From: Naasia sp. SYSU D00057 | GTDB taxonomy: Bacteria; Actinomycetota; Actinomycetes; Actinomycetales; Microbacteriaceae | Reading direction: 5' to 3' | Assembly (NCBI RefSeq): GCF_017916505.1 | Contig: NZ_JAFMSZ010000001.1 | Location: 806,001-870,000, forward strand | DNA: 64,000 bases | Shown here: one piece after another, positions 34,993-43,144 of the stretch | Layout: every line of letters starts with the position of its first letter | Position numbering within the stretch: position 1 is the first letter of the stretch | Program-made: the position numbers and the translations under genes | Notes under the pieces: model-generated | Told to the model about the DNA's origin: nothing | The model's database searches: none | The model's input: the letters and a program-made list of their open reading frames with translations, nothing else

Positions 34993-35868
34993 ATGATTGG
35001 CACGGAGAACATCGATCGGCTGAACGGCGCCACCGTCTACGGAGCTGACGGGGACAAGATCGGCACCGTCGGCCAGGTCTTCGTCGATGCCAACGACGGT
35101 CACCCCAGCTGGGTGACGGTGCGCACCGGACTGTTCGGCAGCAAGGAGACCTTCGTTCCGCTGGACGACGCGACCGCGCAGGGTGACGACCTGCGCATCA
35201 CCTACGACAAGGCGTTCGTCAAGGACGCCCCGCGGATCGACACCGACAGCGCCCTCACTCCTGAGGAGGAGAACGAGCTGTACCGCTACTACAACCTCTC
35301 CGGAGGCACGAGCGGCTACACCGACACCAGCGCCGGCACCACCGGCTACACCGACACCAGTGCCGGCACCACCGGCTATGCGGACACCGCCACGACCACC
35401 GGCGCCACCGGTTACTCGGACACGAGCCGCACCGACTACTCGGACACCGAGACGGGCGGCCCGGGCCGCGACACCTCCGGCCCCAACACAGACAGCGCCA
35501 TGACCCGCTCGGAGGAGCAGCTCAAGGTCGGCACCGAGCGCGTGGAGACGGGGCGTGCGCGCCTGCGCAAGTACGTCGTCACGGAGAACCAGACGGTCAC
35601 CGTCCCGGTGGAGCGCGAGGAGGTGCGGCTCGAGCGCGAGCCCATCACCGATGCCAACCGCGGCGCGGCCTACGACGGCCCCGCGATCAGCGAGGAGGAG
35701 CACGAGGTGACCCTCTCCGAGGAGCGCCCCGTGATCGAGAAGGAGGCCGTCCCGGTCGAGCGCGTCCGCCTCGACACCGAGACCGTCACCGAGAACCGCC
35801 AGGTGAGCGAGGACGTCCGCAAGGAGCAGATCGACCTCGACGGGGACGCCGACACCACCCGTCGCTGA
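34993..35868 (+). CDS. PRC-barrel and DUF2382 domain protein
   Basis: 291 residues. Residues ~1-85 are a PRC-barrel (MIGTENIDRLNGATVYGADG, later WVTVRTGLFGSKETFVPL). A Gly/Thr/Tyr linker follows with near-identical repeats (GYTDTSAGTT twice, then GYADTATTTG). The C-terminal ~110 residues are DUF2382 (ENQTVTVPVEREEVRLEREP, then EEEHEVTLSEERPVIEKEAV). Proteins of this type are stress-induced in actinobacteria and cyanobacteria. AAGGAG six bases before the ATG fixes the start. A TAGCGT hexamer near 34927 is a possible -10. Confidence 0.88.
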   Translation: MIGTENIDRLNGATVYGADGDKIGTVGQVFVDANDGHPSWVTVRTGLFGSKETFVPLDDATAQGDDLRITYDKAFVKDAPRIDTDSALTPEEENELYRYYNLSGGTSGYTDTSAGTTGYTDTSAGTTGYADTATTTGATGYSDTSRTDYSDTETGGPGRDTSGPNTDSAMTRSEEQLKVGTERVETGRARLRKYVVTENQTVTVPVEREEVRLEREPITDANRGAAYDGPAISEEEHEVTLSEERPVIEKEAVPVERVRLDTETVTENRQVSEDVRKEQIDLDGDADTTRR

Positions 35869-35882
35869 CCCGCAGCCTGCGA

Positions 35883-35916
35883 GATGCGGCCGTCGCCTTC
35901 GGGCGGCGGCCGCATC
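35883..35916 (+). terminator. hairpin with TTCG loop after DUF2382 gene
   Basis: A 15-bp stem (GATGCGGCCGTCGCC with GGCGGCGGCCGCATC, one G-T pair) closed by the stable TTCG tetraloop, 14 bases after the stop. Confidence 0.85.
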
Positions 35917-35965
35917 CGCGTTGTCGCGGCGTCTGGAGCTGACCCGCGCCACGAGCTGTGGCACG

Positions 35966-36066
35966 ACCTCAGCAGGCACTCCCGATCTGAGCAGGCACGC
36001 GGCCCCTTCAGCAGGCGTTCGCGGCCCCGATCCTCCTGCTGGAGGACACGGGCACCTGCTGAGTCG
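35966..36066. repeat. family A dyad repeat, copy 4 (longer)
   Basis: Five units: ACCTCAGCAGGCA, TCTGAGCAGGCA and CTTCAGCAGGCG forward, then TCCTGCTGGAGG and CACCTGCTGAGTCG reverse. It lies between two convergent genes after a separate terminator, so transcription termination alone does not explain it. Confidence 0.65.
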
Positions 36067-36079
36067 ATCGGGTCCGGCG

Positions 36080-36331
36080 CTAGAGGACGAGCAGGCCGAC
36101 GGCCTGCAGCGCGATCGTGACGACGGCGGCGCAGCCGCCCAGCGCCGCGAGCGCGCGCTCGCGGCGCGGAACCTCGTAGGTGGAGCGCCGCATCGCCCTG
36201 CCGCCTCGGGTGGCCGACGTGCGGCCGGCGGAAGCACCGGGGAACCGCGGGGACAGGACCGACGTGCCCAGCCCACCCGACAGCGCGACACCGGCGGGAA
36301 CAGGCTGAGTGAGGTGCAGATCCTGGATCAT
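36080..36331 (-). CDS. small membrane protein, unknown function
   Basis: 83 residues: an N-terminal soluble part (MIQDLHLTQPVPAGVALSGG), an Arg-rich middle (GGRAMRRSTYEVPRRERAL) and one C-terminal membrane helix (AALGGCAAVVTIALQAVGLL). AGGAAGGA precedes the ATG at suitable spacing. Similar tail-anchored small proteins occur in Microbacteriaceae, but I assign no function. Confidence 0.6.
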   Translation of the reverse strand: MIQDLHLTQPVPAGVALSGGLGTSVLSPRFPGASAGRTSATRGGRAMRRSTYEVPRRERALAALGGCAAVVTIALQAVGLLVL

Positions 36332-36462
36332 CGGAGTCCTTCCTGGGCGGGTGTGGGAAGCGTACGTTCGCCCGGGAATGACACCTCGGGGATTGACAGA
36401 CCGGCCGCCGGATGTACCGACGGCCGGTCCGGGCTGCTCAGGGAGCGGGCGGGACCGACCGG

Positions 36463-36807
36463 TCAGGATCCGTCGGTGGGCTCGTCCGGGTCGTAGTCCT
36501 CGATGCCCGCCTCGCCGACCCGCGCGACGAGGGGCGAGCGGATGGCGGCCGACCGGCGGCGGATGTCGGCGAGGAACTCCTCGGCGGGGATGTCGGCGGT
36601 CCGATTGTCGGTCTCGAGCACAGTGAGTTGGCTCGCCGGACCGATCAGCAGCTGGACCTCTCCGACGTGTCCATCCTCGTAGAGCGCCGGGACGTCGACG
36701 GTGTCGGCCAGATGACTGCGCCCGAGGTCCCGGGCGTAGCTCAGCACCTCGCCGGCGATCTCATCGGTCGTGACGATGTGCTCCTCCGCATACGAGATCA
36801 CTTTCAT
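36463..36807 (-). CDS. hypothetical protein
   Basis: 114 residues, acidic and soluble: MKVISYAEEHIVTTDEIAGE, a helical DLGRSHLADTV, VQLLIGPASQLTVLETDNRT in a beta-like segment and an Asp/Glu-rich end (DYDPDEPTDGS). GAGG lies ten bases before the ATG. No domain is recognised and there is no partner gene. Confidence 0.6.
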   Translation of the reverse strand: MKVISYAEEHIVTTDEIAGEVLSYARDLGRSHLADTVDVPALYEDGHVGEVQLLIGPASQLTVLETDNRTADIPAEEFLADIRRRSAAIRSPLVARVGEAGIEDYDPDEPTDGS

Positions 36808-37064
36808 GGGGAAAGCCTCGTCCGGGGCACCGCGGAAGCGTAGCCGTTGCGACCCGAAGCACGATCGGCTAGGTGCCGAGCACCGCCGCGTGAAGAGGGC
36901 ACGCGCGCGTGCGCGCGGTGGACGGCGGAGGGGCTCTCAAGTCGAGGGCGTACTATCGCGGGGTCGACCGGGGCGTTCCGCCCGTCGACGTGCGGCCCGC
37001 CTCGCTGGCCCTCCGGGCGACGTGCGCCCCTCACCGCTCCGCGGTGATCAGGAAGGACCTTCCC

Positions 37065-37388
37065 ATGAACGATTCCGCCATGCCCACGCCCGAGCGGGTG
37101 CAGTACTCGCGGGCGCCCGGCTGGCGGCTGCCGCCGGGGACCATCCTCGTCTCCGGCCCGACCCGATGGGCCAACCCGTTCCTCGTCGGCGAGGACGGCT
37201 CCACCAACCGCGAGCGTGCCGTCGCCGAGTTCCGCACGGCACTCGAGGAGGGCCGCCTCGAGGTGAGCGTCGACGACGTGCGCCACCAGCTGAAGGGCCA
37301 GAACCTCGGCTGCTGGTGCCCCCTCGACCGCCCCTGCCACGCGGACGTGCTGCTCGAGGTCGCGAACCGGGACGCCGGCACCTCCTGA
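37065..37388 (+). CDS. DUF4326 domain-containing protein
   Basis: 107 residues. The pattern GPTRWANPFLVGEDG, then AVAEFRTAL, then LKGQNLGCWCPLDRPCHADVLLEVAN is the DUF4326 signature, with a conserved C-W-C...C-H cluster that could bind metal. This family occurs in phages and actinobacteria; function unknown. AGGAAGGA before this ATG selects it over longer in-frame starts. Confidence 0.85.
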   Translation: MNDSAMPTPERVQYSRAPGWRLPPGTILVSGPTRWANPFLVGEDGSTNRERAVAEFRTALEEGRLEVSVDDVRHQLKGQNLGCWCPLDRPCHADVLLEVANRDAGTS

Positions 37389-37482
37389 GCGCCCTGCGGC
37401 TACTCCGTTCGCGAGGGAACGTCAAGGTCGTCCGGCCCGCGCACCCGCCTCGCGATACTGAGGGCAACGAGAGGCGGGAACC

Positions 37483-37866
37483 ATGGACGCAGGCCTGATC
37501 TGGACGATCGTCATCGTCATCGTCGTCGTACTCATCGTCGCGGCGGTCGCACTCTTCCTGTATCGCAAGCGCGGCGGCGCGCACCGCGTGCAGGCCGGAC
37601 GCCAGAAGGCGGCGCAGATCCGCGAGGAGGCCCAGCAGCACGACCTCACCGCCCGGGAGCGCGAGGCGGAGGCGCTCCGCGTGCAGGCGGACGCCCAGCG
37701 CGCGAAGGCCGAGGCTCAGCAGGCGCAGGTCAACGCGGAGCGGCTGGCTCAGCAGAGCAGGGAGAAGGAGTCGGCGGCTCAGGAGGTCCGCTCGAAGGCC
37801 GACGACCACTTCCGCCGCGCCGACGAGGTCGACCCGGACGTCGACACGAAGAAGGACAAGCGCTAG
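37483..37866 (+). CDS. single-pass membrane protein with coiled-coil tail
   Basis: 127 residues: a strong membrane helix at ~5-27 (IWTIVIVIVVVLIVAAVALF) with positive residues after it, then ~90 residues of charged coiled coil rich in Ala/Glu/Gln/Arg (AREREAEALRVQADAQRAKA). AGGCGGGA precedes the ATG. Similar proteins are widespread in Microbacteriaceae without known function. A GATACT hexamer ~30 bases upstream is a possible -10. Confidence 0.7.
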   Translation: MDAGLIWTIVIVIVVVLIVAAVALFLYRKRGGAHRVQAGRQKAAQIREEAQQHDLTAREREAEALRVQADAQRAKAEAQQAQVNAERLAQQSREKESAAQEVRSKADDHFRRADEVDPDVDTKKDKR

Positions 37867-37887
37867 CGCTTCCCCTCCACCTCGGCG

Positions 37888-38340
37888 CTTGAGGAGCGCC
37901 CGCAGGGCGCGTCGAAACCACGCGACCCCGTCTCTGGACTGAGCCGCGGCCGGTTCCCTTCGGAGGGACTCGGGTGATCTCGAGACGGCCGCTGCGCGGC
38001 CTCCTCGATCACCGGAAGAGGCCGCCGCCACCATCACCTCGGTGGTTGAGGAGCGCCCGCAGGGCGCGTCTCGAAACCACGCGACCTTGTCTCACGAACT
38101 CAGCCACGCCCGGTTCCCTTTGGAGGGACTCGGGTGATTTCGAGACGGCCGCTGCGCGGCCTCCTCAATCGCCGGGTACGACTCAGCCGCCGCCGGGCCA
38201 CCCCGGCGGTTGAGGAGCGCCCGAAGGGCGCGTCTCGAAACCACGCGACCTCGTCTGAGGAACTCAGCCACGGCCGGTTCCCCTCGAAGGGACTCGGGTG
38301 ATCTCGAGACGGCCGTTGCGCGGCCTCCTCGATCACCGGG
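37888..38340. repeat. three tandem family C REP-like elements
   Basis: Three copies (about 37888-38014, 38044-38175, 38208-38340), period ~156-164 bases. Each has TTGAGGAGCGCCCGCAGGG on the left, CTCGAAACCACGCGACC, a variable centre with CGGTTCCC and AGGGACTCGGGTGAT, then TCGAGACGGCCGCTGCGCGG and CTCCTCRATC on the right. Arms pair with each other and hold inner hairpins. They fill the 485-base gap between the coiled-coil gene and the anti-sigma gene stop; nothing else is seen there. Confidence 0.85.
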
Positions 38341-38351
38341 GGCGGGTGGGG

Positions 38352-39140
38352 TCAGGAGGACTGGAGCTGGCCCCGCACGATGGAGTCGCCCGAGTGGGTC
38401 GGGTCGCCGTCGAAGGGCTCCTCCGAGACGTCCACGAGGTCGTACCGGGACGTGTCGATGCCGGCCGGCACCGAGAACGTTCCCGACGTGCCGTCGAGGA
38501 CGCCGAGGCTCACCAGCTCCGTCGCATCGGAGGTGATGAGCCACACCTCGCGGTAGCCCTCGTCAGTCCCGGGCGCCTCGAGTGTCACCTGGACCTGGCG
38601 CGCGCCGGTTCGGGTCTCCTCCAGCTCGGCGGTGCCGGCCGCGCCGCTCCAACCCGGGAACGGGTCGAGCTCCGCCGTAGCGAGCACCGCCGCGGGCGCA
38701 GGCCGCAGCAGCTGCCAGACGGTCACCCCTCCACCGATGACGAGCAGCACCACGGCCACGGCCGCCAAGGCGAGCATCCACGCGCGGCGCGGTCGTGCGG
38801 TCGGACGCTGCCTCGGGGCGGCATCGGCGGCGGGGCGCTCCGCGGGCACCGAAGCGACGGGCGCCTCAGGCGGAGTCGCCGACGCCGCTGCCGCGGGCAC
38901 TCCCGGCAGCGTCGCATCCTGCAGCTCGAGCTCCTCCGCAATCCGGGTCCAGACCCGGGCCGGAGCGGGCAGGAGGTCGCCGGCGCCGAGGGCGCTGCGG
39001 CCGACCGTCGCCGTGCGACGGAGGTTCGCGAGCTCCGCCCGGCAGGCGGCGCAGTCGGCGACGTGCGCCCGCTCCTCGGGTGACGCGACGTCCTCGCCGA
39101 GCGCGAGCAGCGCGAGGACGTCAGGGTCGACGTGCGGCAT
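38352..39140 (-). CDS. anti-sigma factor, RskA-like
   Basis: 262 residues. A cytoplasmic zinc-binding anti-sigma domain with H26-x3-C30-x2-C33 (HVADCAACR), an Ala/Pro linker, one membrane helix at ~119-141 (MLALAAVAVVLLVIGGGVT) and an extracellular RskA-type domain (YREVWLITSDATELVSLGVL). It should hold the ECF sigma factor inactive and release it by regulated proteolysis. Its ATG lies 20 bases inside the sigma gene, so the two are coupled. Last gene of a four-gene operon. Confidence 0.9.
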   Translation of the reverse strand: MPHVDPDVLALLALGEDVASPEERAHVADCAACRAELANLRRTATVGRSALGAGDLLPAPARVWTRIAEELELQDATLPGVPAAAASATPPEAPVASVPAERPAADAAPRQRPTARPRRAWMLALAAVAVVLLVIGGGVTVWQLLRPAPAAVLATAELDPFPGWSGAAGTAELEETRTGARQVQVTLEAPGTDEGYREVWLITSDATELVSLGVLDGTSGTFSVPAGIDTSRYDLVDVSEEPFDGDPTHSGDSIVRGQLQSS

Positions 39141-39684
39141 CGGTCACCTCCAGTCGGGAGCGCAGGCGCTGCAGGCTGCGGCGGATGTGGCTCTTCACCG
39201 TGCCGAGGGGCATGCCGAGCCGTGTCGCGATCTCCGCGTGCGTGAGGTCGTCGAAGAATGCCAGGTGCATCACCTTCTGTGCGTCCGGCTCGAGCCGGGA
39301 GATCTCGTCGGCGAGGAGCAGGGAGTCGGCCAGATCCACCGGCTCCTCGGCGTACTCCTCGGTGCGCCCGGTCGCCGCCAGCTGCTCCTGCAGGCGGCGG
39401 ATCTTCGCTCGCGCGTCGTGGGTGTCGGCGATCTTGTTCTTGGCGATGCCGACGAGCCAGGCGGAGATCCGGGCCCGGTCGGGGTCGAAGCCGGCGCGGC
39501 CGGTCCAGGCGGCCACGAACGTCTTCTGGGTCACGTCCTCAGCATCGCCCACGTCGCCGAGGGATCGGACCGCGAGGGTGTAGACGAGCGACGACCAGCG
39601 GGCATACACGGCTGCGAGGGCCTGCTCGTCGCCGGCACGGAACGCCGCTTCGACGGCGCGCTCGTCTGCGTCGTCGTCGCTCAT
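39121..39684 (-). CDS. ECF-type RNA polymerase sigma factor
   Basis: 187 residues, two domains: sigma-2 (~15-95, with GDAEDVTQKTFVAAW) and sigma-4 (~128-182, with LEPDAQKVMHLAFFDDLTHA and GTVKSHIRRSLQRLR). SigK/ECF19-like by its pairing with an RskA-type anti-sigma. GAGGAG lies six bases before the ATG. It follows the sortase gene by 36 bases, so the sigma is probably made from the same transcript as the exported DUF4397 protein, which may be one of its own targets. Confidence 0.92.
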   Translation of the reverse strand: MSDDDADERAVEAAFRAGDEQALAAVYARWSSLVYTLAVRSLGDVGDAEDVTQKTFVAAWTGRAGFDPDRARISAWLVGIAKNKIADTHDARAKIRRLQEQLAATGRTEEYAEEPVDLADSLLLADEISRLEPDAQKVMHLAFFDDLTHAEIATRLGMPLGTVKSHIRRSLQRLRSRLEVTDAARRP

Positions 39685-39720
39685 GAGGTTCTCCTCGGGC
39701 GATACGTCATCGTCGTCGCC

Positions 39721-40368
39721 TCACTCCACCGGGACCGCGGTCACCAGGACGTTGTCAGAGTAGCGGAGGGCTTCGCGGTCGAACTGCCCGCCGCACGTGA
39801 TGAGGACGAGCCGCTCCGGGCCCGCGCGGTCGAAGATCTGATTTACCGGCAGGTCCTCCTTGCGGACGCTGCTCACGCCTTCGATGGCGTAGCGGTGCTC
39901 GGCGCCGTCCACCGTGGTGACGACGATCTCGGCCCCCGCGGCCGCGCCCTTCAGGCGGGCGAAGGGACCGAGTCCGTACTCCAGGGAGTCGACGTGGGCG
40001 GCGATCACCGTGGTGCCCGCACCGGTGGTGGGGTCGGAGCCGTAGCGGTACCACCCGGCGACGGAGACGTCCTCCGGCAGCTCCATGAGGGTGTCCTTCC
40101 GGACTCCGACGGGGATGACGTCGACCTCCACGTCGACCGATGGCACGCGGACCCGCACCGGCGGGACAGGGGCGTCCGGGCTCGGCAGCCGCGTGCTGAA
40201 GATGGGGACCTCGCCCGCGGCCGTCGGCCGCGGCGCCGGCGTGACCGTCGGCTCGCGGTCGATGGCGGGGGCGGGCTCCGCGGCGGGCACCGGGGTCGAA
40301 GGAGCGACCCCGGTGCAGCCGGAGAGGAGGAGCAGGGAGCTCAGCACGACGGCTGTCCGGATGCTCAT
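39721..40368 (-). CDS. class F sortase, lipoprotein-like
   Basis: 215 residues from this ATG. Signal with LLLLSGC (Cys18), a Pro-rich linker to ~55, then the sortase domain: His125 (AAHVDSLEYG), Cys192 (LITCGG) and Arg202 just before YSDNV. It should act outside the membrane. It follows the DUF4397 exported protein by 38 bases, repeating the arrangement at 1620-3078. A GTG three bases upstream is an alternative start; AGGAG spacing favours the ATG. Confidence 0.88.
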   Translation of the reverse strand: MSIRTAVVLSSLLLLSGCTGVAPSTPVPAAEPAPAIDREPTVTPAPRPTAAGEVPIFSTRLPSPDAPVPPVRVRVPSVDVEVDVIPVGVRKDTLMELPEDVSVAGWYRYGSDPTTGAGTTVIAAHVDSLEYGLGPFARLKGAAAGAEIVVTTVDGAEHRYAIEGVSSVRKEDLPVNQIFDRAGPERLVLITCGGQFDREALRYSDNVLVTAVPVE

Positions 40369-40406
40369 CACCGCTCCTCCTCCCCCTTGTCCTGTCCTTT
40401 GCTCCG

Positions 40407-41240
40407 TCAGCGGCCGTTGGAGGCGACGGCGCGGCGACGGATCAGCACGGCGCCGGACGCCGCACCGAGGAGCAGGACGAGCGCGGCCGCGGTGGTCCAG
40501 CCGGCGATCGACGGGTCAGGGTCGGCGGCGAGGCCGGCCTGGCCGGAGTTCACGCCGCCCGGCGCGGAGTGCAGGCCGCCGATCGTCTGGACGGCGAGCT
40601 GCAGGTTGCCGTCCTCGGCGCTGCCCCAGGCGTAGACGATCGTGTTCACGCCCTCGGCCACCTCCACGTCGGCGGGGCCGATCACCGGGTCGGTCGTGCC
40701 GGCGACCGCCACCGCGGCGGACACCACCCCGGCCGGGAGGTTGAGCACGGCCTCCTTCGGGTTCTCGAGCCCGGAGACGACGGCCTGTCCGCCGGCGAGG
40801 ATGTCGACGGCCGGCGCCGCGGCGGTGTGCCGGACGGTGAGGCGGCCCTCACCCGCGGCGGTCGTCGCGATGTCGTTCGTGAACAGCGTCGCGGTCGGGG
40901 CGCCGTCGGCGCCCAGGTGGGCGACGGCGGTGTAGCTGGTGCCGGCCTCGAGCGGCAGGTCGACGGGGCCGATCACGGGCTGGGAGTCGTCCGCGGCGTC
41001 CGGCGCCGTGATGGCCACCGAGTAGGTGCCGGCCGGCAGCTCGAGCGGGCCGGCGAGGTCGCCGGGCTGGAAGTCGTCGAGCGTGAGCTCGCCGTTCACC
41101 CACACGTCCACCGGAGTGTCCGGCACACCGTGCAGGACCGAGAGGTCCGCCGCGGTGTCGGAGAGAGCGTTCGCGGGGATCGCCAGCGCTGCGGCGGCGA
41201 GAATGCCGGCGGTGGTGCCGGCCAGAAGCGTAGAGCGCAT
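40407..41240 (-). CDS. exported DUF4397 protein with C-terminal membrane anchor
   Basis: 277 residues. Signal peptide (MRSTLLAGTTAGILAAAALA, then IPANALS), two DUF4397 beta-domains (LSVLHGVPDTPVDVWVNGEL and, later, LTVRHTAAAPAVDILAGGQA), and a C-terminal hydrophobic helix followed by RRRAVASNGR. Adjacent to a class F sortase it is the likely anchored partner, though no LPXTG is clear. AGGAGG seven bases before the ATG fixes the start. First gene of the operon with sortase, sigma and anti-sigma. Confidence 0.85.
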   Translation of the reverse strand: MRSTLLAGTTAGILAAAALAIPANALSDTAADLSVLHGVPDTPVDVWVNGELTLDDFQPGDLAGPLELPAGTYSVAITAPDAADDSQPVIGPVDLPLEAGTSYTAVAHLGADGAPTATLFTNDIATTAAGEGRLTVRHTAAAPAVDILAGGQAVVSGLENPKEAVLNLPAGVVSAAVAVAGTTDPVIGPADVEVAEGVNTIVYAWGSAEDGNLQLAVQTIGGLHSAPGGVNSGQAGLAADPDPSIAGWTTAAALVLLLGAASGAVLIRRRAVASNGR

Positions 41241-41362
41241 TTTCAGTCCTCCTCTGAGGTGTCGGCGTATCTCGCCGTCACCCATCACTTCCGGGCTTCC
41301 CCCTCCTTCGGATGCACCTGCTCCGATTTTTTTCCCACTGTGGCGCGGTATGCCCTTTCCGA

Positions 41363-41368
41363 CATACT
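41363..41368 (+). promoter_or_regulatory. -10-like hexamer, flotillin gene (leaderless)
   Basis: CATACT, six bases before the GTG, with no ribosome site between. No convincing -35 hexamer is seen at 17 bases. Confidence 0.45.
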
Positions 41369-41374
41369 GAGCAT

Positions 41375-42901
41375 GTGTTCAACAACGCCTCTTCCGACCT
41401 GATCGGCACGCTCTTTTGGGTCGGCCTCGTCGTCGTCCTCCTCCTCATCGTGCTCGTCTCCCTGCTGCGCGGCATCAAGGTCGCGAAGCCCGACGAGGCG
41501 ATCATCGTCACCTCCCGGCAGCGCGGCCGGAAGACGGGCGCCGAGGAGGACGAGAACGCCGGCCAGCGCGTCGTGTTCGGCTCGCGCGTCTTCGTCAAGC
41601 CGATCATCGAGGCGCACTTCAAGCTGAGCCTGCGCAGCCGCCAGCTCAACGTGCAGGCGACCGCGCAGACGCGGGACGCGATCACGATCCGCGTCAACGC
41701 CGTCGCGGTCGTGAAGGTGGGCGGGTCCGAGGCGATGGTGCGCGCGGCCGCGCAGCGCTTCCTCAACCAGCAGGACGAGATCGAGGCCTCGACCGAGGAG
41801 GTGCTCAGCGGCTCGGTGCGCTCGATCGTCGGACAGCTGACGGTCACCGAGATCATCACCAACCGCTCCGCGCTGCAGGGCCAGGTGCTCGAGGCGGTGC
41901 GGGAGTCGCTCGACGTGCAGGGCCTCCAGATCGACACCCTCCAGATCAAGGAGATCGACGACGACAACGGCTACATCCGCGATCTCGGCCGTGCCGAGGC
42001 GGCGCGCGCCAAGCAGGTGGCCGAGATCGCCGAGTCCGTGTCGCGGCAGGCCTCAGAGGAGGCGCGCATCGCCGCGGAGCAGGCGGTCGCGGAGTCGCAG
42101 CGCAAGCTCGACCTGCGCCGTGCCGAGATCCAGAAGGAGACCGACCGGGCCCGCGCCGAGGCGGCCGCCGCCGCGCCGCTCGCCGAGGCCATCGCCCAGC
42201 AGGAGGTCGTCTCGCAGCAGGAGGTGACCGCCGGGAAGCGGGTCGGCCTGCGCAAGCAGGAGCTCGACGCCGAGATCCGCGCCGTCGCCGACGCCGAGGC
42301 CTACGCCGTCCAGGCGCGCGCGGAGGCGGACGCCACCGCCGCCCGCGCGAACGCCGCCTCCGAGCGCGACGCCCGCAAGGCGGCGGCCGAAGCCGCCGAG
42401 GCCGAGGGCATCGCCGAGCGCAACCGCCGCATCGCCGCCGCGGAAGCAGCCGAGGCGGAGGGTCGCGCCGAGCGCAACCGGCGCATCGCGGGCGCCGAGG
42501 CGCTCCGTGCCGAGGGTGAGGCGCAGGCCGACTCGACCCGCGTCACCGGAAACGCGACAGCGGACGCCACCCGCGCCCAGGCCGAGGCCCTGCGCGAGCA
42601 CGGCACCGAGCTGCTCCGCCAGCAGGTCATCGAACAGCTGCCCGACATCGTGCGCGCCGCGGCCGAGCCGCTCGCGGCGATCTCGCAGATGACGGTGATC
42701 TCCTCGGACGGCAACGCCACGGGAGCGCTCGGCCAGAGTGTCTCCAACCAGCTCGCCACCTCGACCCAGCTGATCAAGGACCTCGTCGGCATCGACATCT
42801 CCGAGATCGTCACGGCCCGGGCGGCGGGCACCGCCGCCGGCGATGCGATCGGACAGGCCGGCAACGGCCGCCGGCGCCCCTCGACGGCCACCGAGAGCTG
42901 A
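41375..42901 (+). CDS. flotillin-like SPFH-domain protein
   Basis: 508 residues. A membrane segment (~10-33), an SPFH/Band 7 domain (~40-200, KVAKPDEAIIVTSRQRG to IDTLQIKEIDDDNGYIRDLG), then a long Ala/Glu/Arg coiled coil to ~420 containing a direct repeat of AAEAAEAEGxAERNRRIA. Scaffold of membrane microdomains. The GTG after CATACT is preferred over an upstream ATG at 41312 whose extra residues look non-coding. A 65-residue gene with a strong ribosome site follows 20 bases later. Confidence 0.88.
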   Translation: MFNNASSDLIGTLFWVGLVVVLLLIVLVSLLRGIKVAKPDEAIIVTSRQRGRKTGAEEDENAGQRVVFGSRVFVKPIIEAHFKLSLRSRQLNVQATAQTRDAITIRVNAVAVVKVGGSEAMVRAAAQRFLNQQDEIEASTEEVLSGSVRSIVGQLTVTEIITNRSALQGQVLEAVRESLDVQGLQIDTLQIKEIDDDNGYIRDLGRAEAARAKQVAEIAESVSRQASEEARIAAEQAVAESQRKLDLRRAEIQKETDRARAEAAAAAPLAEAIAQQEVVSQQEVTAGKRVGLRKQELDAEIRAVADAEAYAVQARAEADATAARANAASERDARKAAAEAAEAEGIAERNRRIAAAEAAEAEGRAERNRRIAGAEALRAEGEAQADSTRVTGNATADATRAQAEALREHGTELLRQQVIEQLPDIVRAAAEPLAAISQMTVISSDGNATGALGQSVSNQLATSTQLIKDLVGIDISEIVTARAAGTAAGDAIGQAGNGRRRPSTATES

Positions 42902-42921
42902 TCGACGCGAGGAGGGACGGC

Positions 42922-43119
42922 ATGGCAGCCACCCCCGAGGAGATCGCCGAGCGCATCGACGAGCGCGTGCGGCGGGAGTGGCCAGGCACGCACGTCGGCT
43001 CCCGCACCGCCTTCATCGCCCCGCAGATCGGGGACGGCGGCGTCACCGACACGCTCCTCAAGCTGGTGCGCCGCGTGATCGAGGAGGAGCTCGAGCAGGA
43101 GGCGCTCACCCGGCTCTGA
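42922..43119 (+). CDS. small hypothetical protein downstream of flotillin
   Basis: 65 residues, charged and helical: TPEEIAERIDERVRREWPGT, then GSRTAFIAPQIGDGGVTDTL and LVRRVIEEELEQEALTRL. GGAGG six bases before the ATG and the 20-base spacing make it the second gene of the flotillin transcript. No domain is recognised. Confidence 0.65.
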   Translation: MAATPEEIAERIDERVRREWPGTHVGSRTAFIAPQIGDGGVTDTLLKLVRRVIEEELEQEALTRL

Positions 43120-43144
43120 GTCGAGGCGCGGCGCCCGATCCTCC

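Noticed and set aside
37888-38340. Tandem repeats considered as a CRISPR array.
   Set aside because: Period of ~160 bases, paired inverted arms and long conserved parts are unlike 24-40-base CRISPR repeats; no cas genes are near.
41325-41333. Run of seven T before the flotillin gene considered as a terminator tail.
   Set aside because: No convincing stem precedes it (only about four pairs), and it does not follow a gene on that strand.
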